Source: Methanosarcinales archaeon (GTDB lineage: Archaea; Halobacteriota; Syntropharchaeia; Alkanophagales; Methanospirareceae). Taken from it: a stretch of 6,004 nt of DNA. The translations under genes and the position numbers were made by a program. Where the stretch lies: the NCBI GenBank assembly GCA_025464345.1, contig JAODGP010000048.1, positions 1 to 6,004 on the forward strand, written 5' to 3'. Of the stretch, positions 1 through 4,885 are shown piece after piece (the first letter of the stretch is position 1; every line of letters starts with the position of its first letter). Below the pieces are notes generated by a model. That model was not told the DNA's origin, ran no database searches, and saw only the letters and a list, made by a program, of their open reading frames with translations.

Positions 1-150
1 AACGGCACATTCACGATTTTAGGCGAACCAACTCCTGTGGTAGCTGTCCCATTGTTAGGACAGGTAGGGATAATAGCCCTTGTAGCTATACTTGCCATAA
101 TAGCAGCAACAGTGATTATCAGGAAAGAGTTAAAGACTATACCTTTGTAG
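1..150 (+). CDS. 3' end of a surface-anchored protein gene (C-terminal membrane tail)
   Basis: Only the last 49 codons are in the window, open from base 1 to the TAG at 148-150. The visible peptide has a short polar part (starting NGTFTILGEPTPVV), then a hydrophobic run of about 23 residues rich in Ile, Ala, Leu and Val (from LLGQVG to ATVII), then a basic end (RKELK) before the last four residues. A Pro/Gly-containing entry, one transmembrane helix and a positive tail is the usual layout of C-terminal anchors or archaeosortase-type sorting tails on archaeal S-layer and other exported proteins. I see no diagnostic PGF or PEF tripeptide, so a plain type I membrane anchor is equally possible. 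The function of the missing N-terminal part cannot be told. The stop lies 13 bases before the phosphoesterase start and no promoter is obvious between them, so read-through is possible. Confidence 0.7.
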   Translation, partial: NGTFTILGEPTPVVAVPLLGQVGIIALVAILAIIAATVIIRKELKTIPL

Positions 151-163
151 AAAAGTAAGAAAA

Positions 164-916
164 ATGATAATAGAAGGTATTCCCGCATTATATCTACCAT
201 CAGAAGATGCTCTATGCATTGCAGACCTGCATCTCGGCTATGAGGAGGCATTGATGGAAAGCAGTGGTATATCACTGCCATCCGGTCAACTGAAGGATGT
301 GGAGAGCAAGCTGGAGAGCGCGATCTCGAAGTGTGGCTGTGTGAGCAGATTGATAATAAATGGCGATTTGAAGCACGTATTCGCGGAATCCAGCCGGCAG
401 GAATGGAATGAAGTGCCTGTGTTCATCGAGTTCGCACTCAGTTATGTGGAGGAGATAATACTGGTGAGGGGCAACCATGACACCTTCCTGGGTCCTCTGA
501 AACGCTTTGGTAGTGCTATAAAGATCGTGAACACGCTATCGTGTGGTGATACGCTCTTCATACACGGGCATAATCGAGATTTTGAGCGGATACTGAGCGA
601 TAGAAGCGAGCGAGTGGTTGTAATTGCGCATGAACACCCGATTATCGTGCTGGGCGACCGTGTAGGTGCGCGTGTGCGATTGCCATGCTTCCTTATCGGT
701 GATTTAGACGTAACGAGGGAGCTGATAGTAATGCCCGCTTTCTCGCCACTGGCAGGTGGTACGCCGGTGAATCTCGCATCACGTGAAGAGCTCTTATCAC
801 CGATACTCCGGAGCGTGGGTATAGATAATATGAAGGTGTACGCGGTGGATGACGCAGTGGGTATACTGACGTTTCCGGAGCTGAGGAGATGGAGGGAGAT
901 CTCGCTCTCGCTGTAA
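164..916 (+). CDS. Archaeal metallophosphoesterase (COG1407, SbcD-related/TIGR00024 type)
   Basis: This 250-residue protein is a single-domain calcineurin-like phosphoesterase. The metal-binding motifs appear in order: D21-L-H23, G67-D68-x-x-H71, G103-N104-H105-D106, H134-G-H136, and H156-E-H158-P. These are the usual ligands of a two-metal (Mn or Fe type) phosphodiesterase or nuclease centre. The N-terminus (a short strand, then IADLHLGYEEAL) and the overall length fit the archaeal SbcD-related family, which is also related to the bacterial ligase-associated enzyme PdeM. Unlike SbcD/Mre11 there is no capping or Rad50-binding extension, and no Rad50 gene is nearby. The substrate is unknown; DNA ends or cyclic phosphodiesters are guesses from the family. 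The ATG at 164 gives the expected N-terminus but lacks a clear Shine-Dalgarno sequence (upstream is A-rich). It follows the surface-protein stop by 13 bases and ends 78 bases before tRNA-Gln. No catalytic residue is missing. Confidence 0.88.
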   Translation: MIIEGIPALYLPSEDALCIADLHLGYEEALMESSGISLPSGQLKDVESKLESAISKCGCVSRLIINGDLKHVFAESSRQEWNEVPVFIEFALSYVEEIILVRGNHDTFLGPLKRFGSAIKIVNTLSCGDTLFIHGHNRDFERILSDRSERVVVIAHEHPIIVLGDRVGARVRLPCFLIGDLDVTRELIVMPAFSPLAGGTPVNLASREELLSPILRSVGIDNMKVYAVDDAVGILTFPELRRWREISLSL

Positions 917-960
917 ATACCGGATACCTGATATATGGCATATCTTCAACCTTCGGATCT

Positions 961-970
961 AAAATATATT
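961..970 (+). promoter_or_regulatory. TATA box for tRNA-Gln(UUG)
   Basis: AAAATATATT lies in an AT-rich stretch between the phosphoesterase stop and the tRNA. Its centre is about 29 bases upstream of the mature tRNA 5' end at 995. This matches archaeal TBP-binding site spacing if transcription starts at or just before the tRNA. The call rests on composition and spacing only. Confidence 0.65.
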
Positions 971-994
971 TTAATGTAACTCAACAATCAAATA

Positions 995-1067
995 AGTCCC
1001 GTGGTGTAGTGGTCAAGCATACAGGCCTTTGGAGCCTGTGACAGGGGTTCGAATCCTCTCGGGACTA
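995..1067 (+). tRNA. tRNA-Gln (anticodon UUG)
   Basis: A complete 73-base cloverleaf. The acceptor stem AGTCCCG (995-1001) pairs perfectly with CGGGACT (1060-1066), with discriminator A1067. The anticodon stem 1022-1026/1034-1038 encloses loop CTTTGGA, giving anticodon TTG at 1029-1031, which reads CAA (and by wobble CAG). The T arm has loop TTCGAAT (1048-1054) on a five-pair stem with one G-U. The first pair is A-U, as in archaeal tRNA-Gln; archaea charge this tRNA with Glu and convert it with the GatDE amidotransferase. CCA is not encoded and no intron is seen. The last three bases are the complement of the ribH stop codon on the other strand. No T-run follows, so the primary transcript probably enters ribH in antisense. 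Confidence 0.97.
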
Positions 1068-1499
1068 CTTAAGGTCACGTATCCGTTTCACCATCTTAAC
1101 AGCGGCTTCCACCGCGCGTTTCGCATAGTCAACACGTTCCTGCGCCTCCAATCTCGTCATGCCCGGTCCTGATACGCCCAATGTGACCGGCTTCGCATAG
1201 TCCAGTGAGAGATCCATTATCTTCCGTGTGAGCTGCGCTGCGATCACCTCATCATGCTCGGTAGCACCTTCGATCACACAGCCGAGTGTAACCACAGCAT
1301 CAACATCCTTGTTCTCCAGTAGCGCCTTCACTGCAAGCGGCATATCAAACGTCCCGGGCGTGTACACCGTATGAACGACCCTGGCACCGAGGAATTCCGC
1401 ATGCTCCCGCCCCAGTATCTCCATCTGGTACGTGATATCCCTGTGGAACTCAGATACAACAAAGCCCAGCTTTATTCCTTCATCTTCTCCTTCTACCAT
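1065..1499 (-). CDS. ribH: 6,7-dimethyl-8-ribityllumazine synthase
   Basis: RibH condenses 5-amino-6-ribitylaminouracil with dihydroxybutanone phosphate to give the riboflavin precursor lumazine; its diaminouracil substrate also feeds F420 synthesis. From the ATG at 1499 the protein has 144 residues. It starts with GIKLGFVVSEF, then the substrate-binding PGTFDMPLAVKALL, the GCVIEGATEHDEVI segment carrying the catalytic-site His, and GVSGPGMTRLEAQERVDYAK near the C-terminus. From memory it aligns almost end to end with the Methanocaldococcus jannaschii enzyme, which assembles as a capsid-like shell. An in-frame TTG at 1523 would add eight residues and overlap the rlmE stop. I prefer the ATG because the added residues have no family counterpart, though a coupled TTG start cannot be excluded. 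It is last in the UPF0282-rlmE-ribH operon, and its TAG stop lies opposite the 3' end of tRNA-Gln(UUG). Confidence 0.95.
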   Translation of the reverse strand: MVEGEDEGIKLGFVVSEFHRDITYQMEILGREHAEFLGARVVHTVYTPGTFDMPLAVKALLENKDVDAVVTLGCVIEGATEHDEVIAAQLTRKIMDLSLDYAKPVTLGVSGPGMTRLEAQERVDYAKRAVEAAVKMVKRIRDLK

Positions 1500-1519
1500 T
1501 CTCGCACACCCATGCTCTT

Positions 1520-2152
1520 TCAAACTTTTACATCTTTTAAAGGTTTATTATTCTGGCTTTTAAACCCCCGCCCTATAACGAACACCTCAGCGCTTCTTTT
1601 CCGCGAAGATTCGGGCGTATATGCCCTCGTGTCATGGAATATCGCCTTCACTGCATTATAAAATGCATTGTAGTATTCGCTCTGGAATATCTTGGCAACG
1701 AAGTTACCGCCAGGCTTCAAGAATGCTTTTGCGATATGCAGAGCCGAATTGCTCAATACAAACGAGCGGTAATGGTCATAAGCGCGGTTGCCCGACAACT
1801 TAGGTGCGGCATCTGAGAGCACGACATCCGCGGCATGCGTGAGTACGCTGCTGATTGCATTTATGGTCGCTTCATGGTCTGTTATGTCGCTTTCTATCGC
1901 GATCACACCCTCTATCCCGGATATGCGCTGGAGATCCACACTGATCACCATACCGCGATCGCCAGCCAGCTCTTTTGCCACCTGTGTCCAGCCACCGGGC
2001 GCCGCACCGAGGTCTATGACCGTATCACCGGGCTTTATCAGCCTGAACCTCGATTCCATATCCTTCAATTTGTAAGCGGAACGTGCTCTGTAGCCACGTT
2101 CCTTCGCCATTTTGTAATATCTATCCCGTGCCAGTTCCGCTTTCCGTACCAT
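1520..2152 (-). CDS. rlmE: 23S rRNA (uridine-2'-O-)methyltransferase, FtsJ/RrmJ family
   Basis: This 210-residue SAM-dependent methyltransferase is predicted to modify the ribose of the conserved A-loop uridine (U2552 in E. coli numbering) of 23S rRNA. The N-terminal part (RDRYYKMAKERGYRARSAYKL) is the family's RNA-contact region. D47-LGAAPGGWTQ is the SAM-binding motif I. The catalytic tetrad reads K28, D114 (VLSDAAP), K154 (FVAKIFQ) and E189 (SAEVFVIG). Each sits exactly ten residues before its E. coli RrmJ counterpart (K38, D124, K164, E199), so the core has no net gap. There is no C-terminal TRAM domain, which some archaeal homologues carry; the last 20 residues are a basic tail. Its first 32 bases overlap the end of the UPF0282 gene, and its stop lies 20 bases before the preferred ribH ATG. 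Expression therefore probably depends on the upstream promoter and translational coupling. Confidence 0.95.
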   Translation of the reverse strand: MVRKAELARDRYYKMAKERGYRARSAYKLKDMESRFRLIKPGDTVIDLGAAPGGWTQVAKELAGDRGMVISVDLQRISGIEGVIAIESDITDHEATINAISSVLTHAADVVLSDAAPKLSGNRAYDHYRSFVLSNSALHIAKAFLKPGGNFVAKIFQSEYYNAFYNAVKAIFHDTRAYTPESSRKRSAEVFVIGRGFKSQNNKPLKDVKV

Positions 2153-3005
2153 GATATAGCTCTTTCCTCTTCGCCTCCAGCATCTCTATCTCACGTCCCG
2201 CGTATTCTGCAGCGCTGATCACCCTGGCTGGTGTACCGGTGGCGTGCTCATAAACCTCCGCTATTCGCTCACGGTAGTTCAGGTCGCGCATGAAATGATG
2301 CTCCACTATGAGCTCCTTCAGCATGCATTCATCAATCATCCTGCACATGTTCTTTACCGAGAGAGCCAGGCTCTTCTTCGAATAGCGGAACCCGAGCATA
2401 TATGTCATGGGTCCGTCGAGGATGACAAGCTCCGGCTTCTCACGAATGACGAATTCCACCTGTGCATCAACCGAGGGACCTTCAACATCGCTCGTGAATA
2501 CCATCTTCTCGCCACCACTCGCTATGCTCACCTCCACCACATAGCCCAGCCTCGGATTCGTGCCATGATAGACCGCATTCGAGAAGGTGATGGTGGTGGA
2601 GCCGTGCCTGAATTCCCTGCCATCTGCTGTATCTATCGACTCTGGTATGTCTTTCAGCTTATCCAGGAAATAAGCTGCGCGTTCCGCCTGGCTCCTGTTT
2701 ATATTCTCCGTGGGATGCTTCAGATAGACTATTTTATCCGCGTATATCTCTGGTTCATCAGGGTTGTGATGGTCATAATGGTAATGCGTGACGATCATGA
2801 TATCACTCCGCGCTGCATGCTCCTTTATGGCTGACCACGTCTCTTGCAGCCTCTGCTCCTCTAAGGGATGTGGCGGGAGGTGATACCTGCTGGGCGCCAG
2901 AGACACACCGGGGTCTATCAGCACCGCTACATCATCGGTCTCCACAAAAGTAGCCATGGAACGCACACCGAAACTGTCAAATGCCAGTGGCTTTATGCTT
3001 AACAT
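2121..3005 (-). CDS. UPF0282 family metallo-beta-lactamase-fold hydrolase
   Basis: Predicted Zn-dependent hydrolase (COG2248/UPF0282, an archaeal family of unknown substrate) of 294 residues. The N-terminal SFGVRSMATFVETDDVAVLI followed by DPG and a conserved PPHPLE region (44-49) are family hallmarks. The metal site reads H74-x-H76-x-D78-H79 (THYHYDHH), H147 (VYHGTN), D173 (FTSDVEGP) and H236/H237 (VEHHF), so it looks catalytically complete. The frame is open back to 3104, but that stretch runs through tRNA-Gln(CUG). The ATG at 3003-3005 gives the family N-terminus and lies about 30 bases after a TATA-like element, so I take it as the start. The C-terminus ends in a low-complexity ESGTGTG tail, encoded in the 32 bases that overlap the start of rlmE. 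It leads the operon with rlmE and ribH. An RNA-related role would fit the neighbour, but that is only inference. Confidence 0.88.
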   Translation of the reverse strand: MLSIKPLAFDSFGVRSMATFVETDDVAVLIDPGVSLAPSRYHLPPHPLEEQRLQETWSAIKEHAARSDIMIVTHYHYDHHNPDEPEIYADKIVYLKHPTENINRSQAERAAYFLDKLKDIPESIDTADGREFRHGSTTITFSNAVYHGTNPRLGYVVEVSIASGGEKMVFTSDVEGPSVDAQVEFVIREKPELVILDGPMTYMLGFRYSKKSLALSVKNMCRMIDECMLKELIVEHHFMRDLNYRERIAEVYEHATGTPARVISAAEYAGREIEMLEAKRKELYHGTESGTGTG

Positions 3006-3027
3006 AACGTATAAAGTAAGTGCGGTA

Positions 3028-3040
3028 TCAAAATTAAAAC
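3028..3040 (-). promoter_or_regulatory. TATA-like element of the UPF0282-rlmE-ribH operon
   Basis: On the minus strand this reads GTTTTAATTTTGA, centred about 30 bases upstream of the ATG at 3005. That spacing predicts a start of transcription within a few bases of the start codon, so a leaderless or nearly leaderless mRNA. The same T-rich tract lies directly after tRNA-Gln(CUG) and may also act as its terminator. Based on position and composition only. Confidence 0.5.
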
Positions 3041-3045
3041 TTTGA

Positions 3046-3118
3046 TAGCCCGGCACGGATTCGAACCGAGGTCGTGAGATCCAGAGTCTCACATGCTTGA
3101 CCACTACACCACCGGGCT
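3046..3118 (-). tRNA. tRNA-Gln (anticodon CUG)
   Basis: A complete 73-base tRNA reading leftward from 3118. Acceptor AGCCCGG pairs with CCGGGCT, and the discriminator is A. The anticodon stem TGAGA/TCTCA encloses loop CTCTGGA, giving anticodon CTG (complement of 3082-3084), which reads CAG. The T arm contains GGTTCGAATCC. As in the other tRNA-Gln of this window, the first pair is A-U and CCA is not encoded. The 20 bases from acceptor position 7 through the D arm are identical in the two genes, while anticodon stem and variable region differ, as expected for isoacceptors sharing one amidotransferase. It lies 40 bases upstream of the UPF0282 ATG on the same strand. Confidence 0.97.
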
Positions 3119-3143
3119 ACTTAATAATATAACCAGATTACTT

Positions 3144-3153
3144 TTAAATTTTT
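3144..3153 (-). promoter_or_regulatory. TATA box for tRNA-Gln(CUG)
   Basis: On the minus strand this reads AAAAATTTAA followed by AAG. Its centre is about 29-30 bases upstream of the tRNA 5' end at 3118, the same spacing as for the other tRNA-Gln. The element is nearly symmetric (AAATTTAAAAG / CTTTTAAATTT). It could therefore also drive rightward transcription toward the marker 8 gene, giving a leader of roughly 60 bases there; that second role is speculative. Confidence 0.6.
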
Positions 3154-3232
3154 GGTCACAACCATGGTGTGGTGCCGGTAGTGCAGCATCCACGAGCAAT
3201 TTCTTCTGTTTCTCGCTCATCTCTTAATAAAT

Positions 3233-4072
3233 ATGGACCGTCATGTGCTGGAGACTATGGGCAGGGCAAGAGTGGTTGTGGAAGACGGTAAAGTGGTGGA
3301 GGTGGGCAAGCCAGCAGTCAGGTACTGCCCGCTCTGGGCGAAGATCCGCGGGATTGAGGAACTGAACGAACAGACGATTAAAGACAATGTGGAGTTCCGG
3401 ATACGCGATTTCGGCATGTGCACACCGAACAGGCGAGTGGAACTGGGAGTTTTTGTCAATTTCGGCGCGTCCGAGACGTTGATGACCGCACTCCGTAAGG
3501 GATTGTTAGATGCTACGGTCACTGTCTGTGAGGGTGCAGGCACCGTTGTCACCTCCAGCCCCGCACTGGTACAGGGTATCGGTGCCCGGCTGGGTGGTGT
3601 AATGGAGACCAGCCCGGTGGAAGGCATTTTGAACAGTATAGCCCGAAAAGGAGGTATAACACTCAAGCCACCCGCGATAGATCAGCCTGCGGGACTCCAG
3701 CTTGCGATTCGCAACGGCTATAAAAGAGTGGGTGTTACCGTCTGTACGGTGGCAGATGCAGAAGAGTGCAGAGCCATAAGTGAAGATGCCATCATCTTCG
3801 GGGTACATCTCACAGGCATCACGAGAAGCGATGCAGCGAAGCTATGCCGCGTTGCAGACCTGGTTACCGCATGTGCATCCCGCCACATAAGAGAACAGGC
3901 AGAGGTTCATGCGATCCTACAGGCTGGTACCGCCATCCCCATATTCGCACTCACGCCCGCGGGCAAAGAGTTACTACTGGAACGTGCGAAAGAGATAGAA
4001 AGCAGATTGTTCATGAGTGCGATGCAGTTACCGGTGCTACCATCGGATAAACAGCCGGCACCTCTTGTTTGA
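3233..4072 (+). CDS. mmp8: Methanogenesis marker protein 8 (DUF2099)
   Basis: This 279-residue soluble protein matches, from memory, the family called methanogenesis marker protein 8 (TIGR03275/DUF2099), found in nearly all methanogens and relatives that use methyl-coenzyme M reductase. Its biochemical role is unsettled. Family landmarks are an N-terminal VVVEDGKVVEVG followed by YCPLW (C32), the FGMCTPNR segment (C63), VCEGAGTVVTSSPALVQGIG (C99), and a C-terminal half with C171, C179, C205 and C214. The seven cysteines suggest metal or Fe-S binding, but no classical CxxCxxC cluster is present. The ATG at 3233 gives the expected family start; no other ATG opens the frame upstream, and there is no clear Shine-Dalgarno sequence. 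The last 20 residues or so (MQLPVLPSDKQPAPLV) look like a disordered tail. No other methanogenesis gene is in the window, and its stop is one base from the stop of the convergent zinc-ribbon gene. Confidence 0.9.
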   Translation: MDRHVLETMGRARVVVEDGKVVEVGKPAVRYCPLWAKIRGIEELNEQTIKDNVEFRIRDFGMCTPNRRVELGVFVNFGASETLMTALRKGLLDATVTVCEGAGTVVTSSPALVQGIGARLGGVMETSPVEGILNSIARKGGITLKPPAIDQPAGLQLAIRNGYKRVGVTVCTVADAEECRAISEDAIIFGVHLTGITRSDAAKLCRVADLVTACASRHIREQAEVHAILQAGTAIPIFALTPAGKELLLERAKEIESRLFMSAMQLPVLPSDKQPAPLV

Positions 4073-4073
4073 G

Positions 4074-4235
4074 TTACCCGCCCACCAATGGCGTACCGCA
4101 TTTCGGGCACTTCATCCTGCGGCAGGGTAGTCCTCGCTTCTTCACCGCTTCATAACCGCATTGGGGGCATACGCACTTTGCAGGAGGACCACCAGCCTGG
4201 GGTGGTGGTCCACCCATGCCTCTTCCTCCAGCCAT
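4074..4235 (-). CDS. Small six-cysteine zinc-ribbon protein
   Basis: A 53-residue protein. Residues 1-20 are a Gly/Pro-rich lead (MAGGRGMGGPPPQAGGPPAK). The rest is a compact metal-binding module with C21-V-C23-P-Q-C26-G and C38-R-R-M-K-C43-P-K-C46-G. Two CPxCG knuckles separated by 16 residues are typical of zinc ribbons. C21 and C38 are two additional thiols, and the C-P-x-C-G knuckles also resemble rubredoxin, though the spacing is too short for a true rubredoxin. The start is supported by GAGGTG six bases before the ATG. That ATG directly abuts the superoxide reductase TAA (zero spacing), so translation is almost certainly coupled. It is the third gene of the ferritin-like/superoxide reductase operon. 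A role as electron or metal donor is inferred from this context only; I do not recognise a characterised homologue. Confidence 0.85.
   Translation of the reverse strand: MAGGRGMGGPPPQAGGPPAKCVCPQCGYEAVKKRGLPCRRMKCPKCGTPLVGG
4186..4211. repeat. Nine-base-pair inverted repeat inside the zinc-ribbon gene
   Basis: GGACCACCA (4186-4194) and TGGTGGTCC (4203-4211) are perfect complements around an 8-base loop. They encode part of the two Gly/Pro-rich blocks of the zinc-ribbon N-terminus. The GC-rich hairpin could form in either transcript. No T-run follows on either strand, so an intrinsic terminator is not supported. It may simply reflect the Gly-Gly-Pro-Pro coding repeat. Confidence 0.6.
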
Positions 4236-4571
4236 TTATTCCACCTCTATACAGTTCTGCCACAGCCCGTGGACATTGCAGTACGAAAGAGCGCAGAAGG
4301 CTTTGAATTCACCGACCGGCACCTTGAACGTGACATCAGGACTTGTATATCCTGCGGCAAATGCACCTCTACCGATACAGACCACCTGCCCATCCTTCTT
4401 GATGCCAAATACCTCTATCCATGATATACGGTGCTCTAAGGTATTGGGATGTGGCACGTCCTTACCCACAACCACACGCACGATACCGCCCGCACTGTCC
4501 ACTTCAAATACAGGCAGATGCTTCTCTTTACCCTCAGATTCCGATCCCTTCAATACTTCACCGAGCTTCAT
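4236..4571 (-). CDS. sor: Superoxide reductase (neelaredoxin/class II desulfoferrodoxin)
   Basis: Cytoplasmic non-haem iron enzyme that reduces superoxide to hydrogen peroxide without making oxygen. The 111-residue protein is a single catalytic domain without the N-terminal desulforedoxin Cys4 domain, so it is class II and needs an external electron donor. The Fe(His)4Cys site is complete: H18 in EKHLP, H41 (VPHP), H47 (EHRISWIEVF), and C98 and H101 in the CNVHGLW motif. E16 and K17 match the active-site Glu-Lys pair of the family (E14-K15 in the Pyrococcus furiosus enzyme, as I recall). Two further cysteines (C65, C93) lie outside the site. It starts 8 bases after the ferritin-like stop, with a weak AGGT six bases ahead of the ATG. 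Its last codons (GAG GTG GAA TAA) also form the ribosome-binding site of the zinc-ribbon gene. Confidence 0.95.
   Translation of the reverse strand: MKLGEVLKGSESEGKEKHLPVFEVDSAGGIVRVVVGKDVPHPNTLEHRISWIEVFGIKKDGQVVCIGRGAFAAGYTSPDVTFKVPVGEFKAFCALSYCNVHGLWQNCIEVE
4242..4247 (-). promoter_or_regulatory. Ribosome binding site of the zinc-ribbon gene, inside sor
   Basis: GAGGTG, complementary to the archaeal 16S 3' end, lies six bases before the zinc-ribbon ATG. It is formed by the Glu-Val codons at the C-terminus of superoxide reductase. This is the main support for reading the small frame as a gene and for its start. Confidence 0.75.
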
Positions 4572-4579
4572 CGCTATAC

Positions 4580-4855
4580 CTACAGCTCCTCCACCTCTCG
4601 CCTGCCATGTTCCAGTTCCTTCACCTGCTCCTCGTCTTCCTTCAGTAGCAACGCCTGGAATTCACCCACGTGCGTCTTCTCCTCACGCGCTATGTCAAGG
4701 AGTACACGTCTTATCTCTTCTCGTTCCGCCATTGCAGCAAGCTGCTCGTATAAATTCACAGCATCCAGTTCCGCAATTATTCCAACACGCAATATCTCCC
4801 TGTCCCTATCCCCTCTATTCACCTTCTCCAGATCAATCGGTATTTCACTCAACAT
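4580..4855 (-). CDS. Ferritin-like diiron protein, encapsulin-cargo type (standalone)
   Basis: A 91-residue two-helix ferritin-like protein. From memory it is most like the N-terminal domain of the Pyrococcus furiosus ferritin-encapsulin fusion: shared landmarks are an MLS start, EILR-IIAELDA-NLYEQ, DIAREEKTHVGEFQALL (Pyrococcus has DVAREEKAHVGEF) and a final EEVKEL-like end. Iron-ligand candidates are E29, Y36, E59 and H62, each three positions before E32, Y39, E62 and H65 of the Rhodospirillum EncFtn protein as I remember it. Proteins of this type dimerise to build the diiron ferroxidase site. Here the frame stops (TAG, 4580-4582) where the shell domain would begin in the fusion, and no encapsulin gene is in view. 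The ATG at 4855 has GAGG six bases upstream and gives the family start; a TTG at 4867 would add four residues. First gene of the superoxide reductase operon. A rubrerythrin-like peroxidase role is an alternative. Confidence 0.87.
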   Translation of the reverse strand: MLSEIPIDLEKVNRGDRDREILRVGIIAELDAVNLYEQLAAMAEREEIRRVLLDIAREEKTHVGEFQALLLKEDEEQVKELEHGRREVEEL

Positions 4856-4861
4856 TTTACG

Positions 4862-4865
4862 CCTC
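4862..4865 (-). promoter_or_regulatory. Ribosome binding site fixing the ferritin-like start
   Basis: GAGG lies six bases upstream of the ATG at 4855 on the minus strand. It supports this ATG over the in-frame TTG at 4867, which would place the motif inside the coding region. Confidence 0.6.
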
Positions 4866-4885
4866 AAATCTGTAATAGTACATCA

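Noticed and set aside
1500..1523. TTG start of ribH at 1523, overlapping the rlmE stop
   Set aside because: Adds eight residues absent from the known archaeal RibH N-terminus; the ATG at 1499 fits better. Not fully excluded.
3006..3104. N-terminal extension of the UPF0282 gene to 3104
   Set aside because: The extra 33 codons are the tRNA-Gln(CUG) sequence and its spacer; the ATG at 3005 gives the family N-terminus and has a promoter at the right distance.
3157..3174. Imperfect palindrome around ACCATGGT upstream of mmp8
   Set aside because: Arms match only with a one-base offset and there is no second copy elsewhere in the window; too weak to call an operator.
3104..3220. Minus-strand 38-codon frame (MSEKQKKLLVDAALPAPHHG...) upstream of tRNA-Gln(CUG)
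   Set aside because: It spans the tRNA TATA box and ends inside the tRNA; there is no ribosome binding site or recognised family. It could be a gene remnant but cannot be supported.
3241..3808. Minus-strand frames opposite the marker 8 gene
   Set aside because: No recognisable domain; the plus-strand frame matches a conserved family over its whole length.
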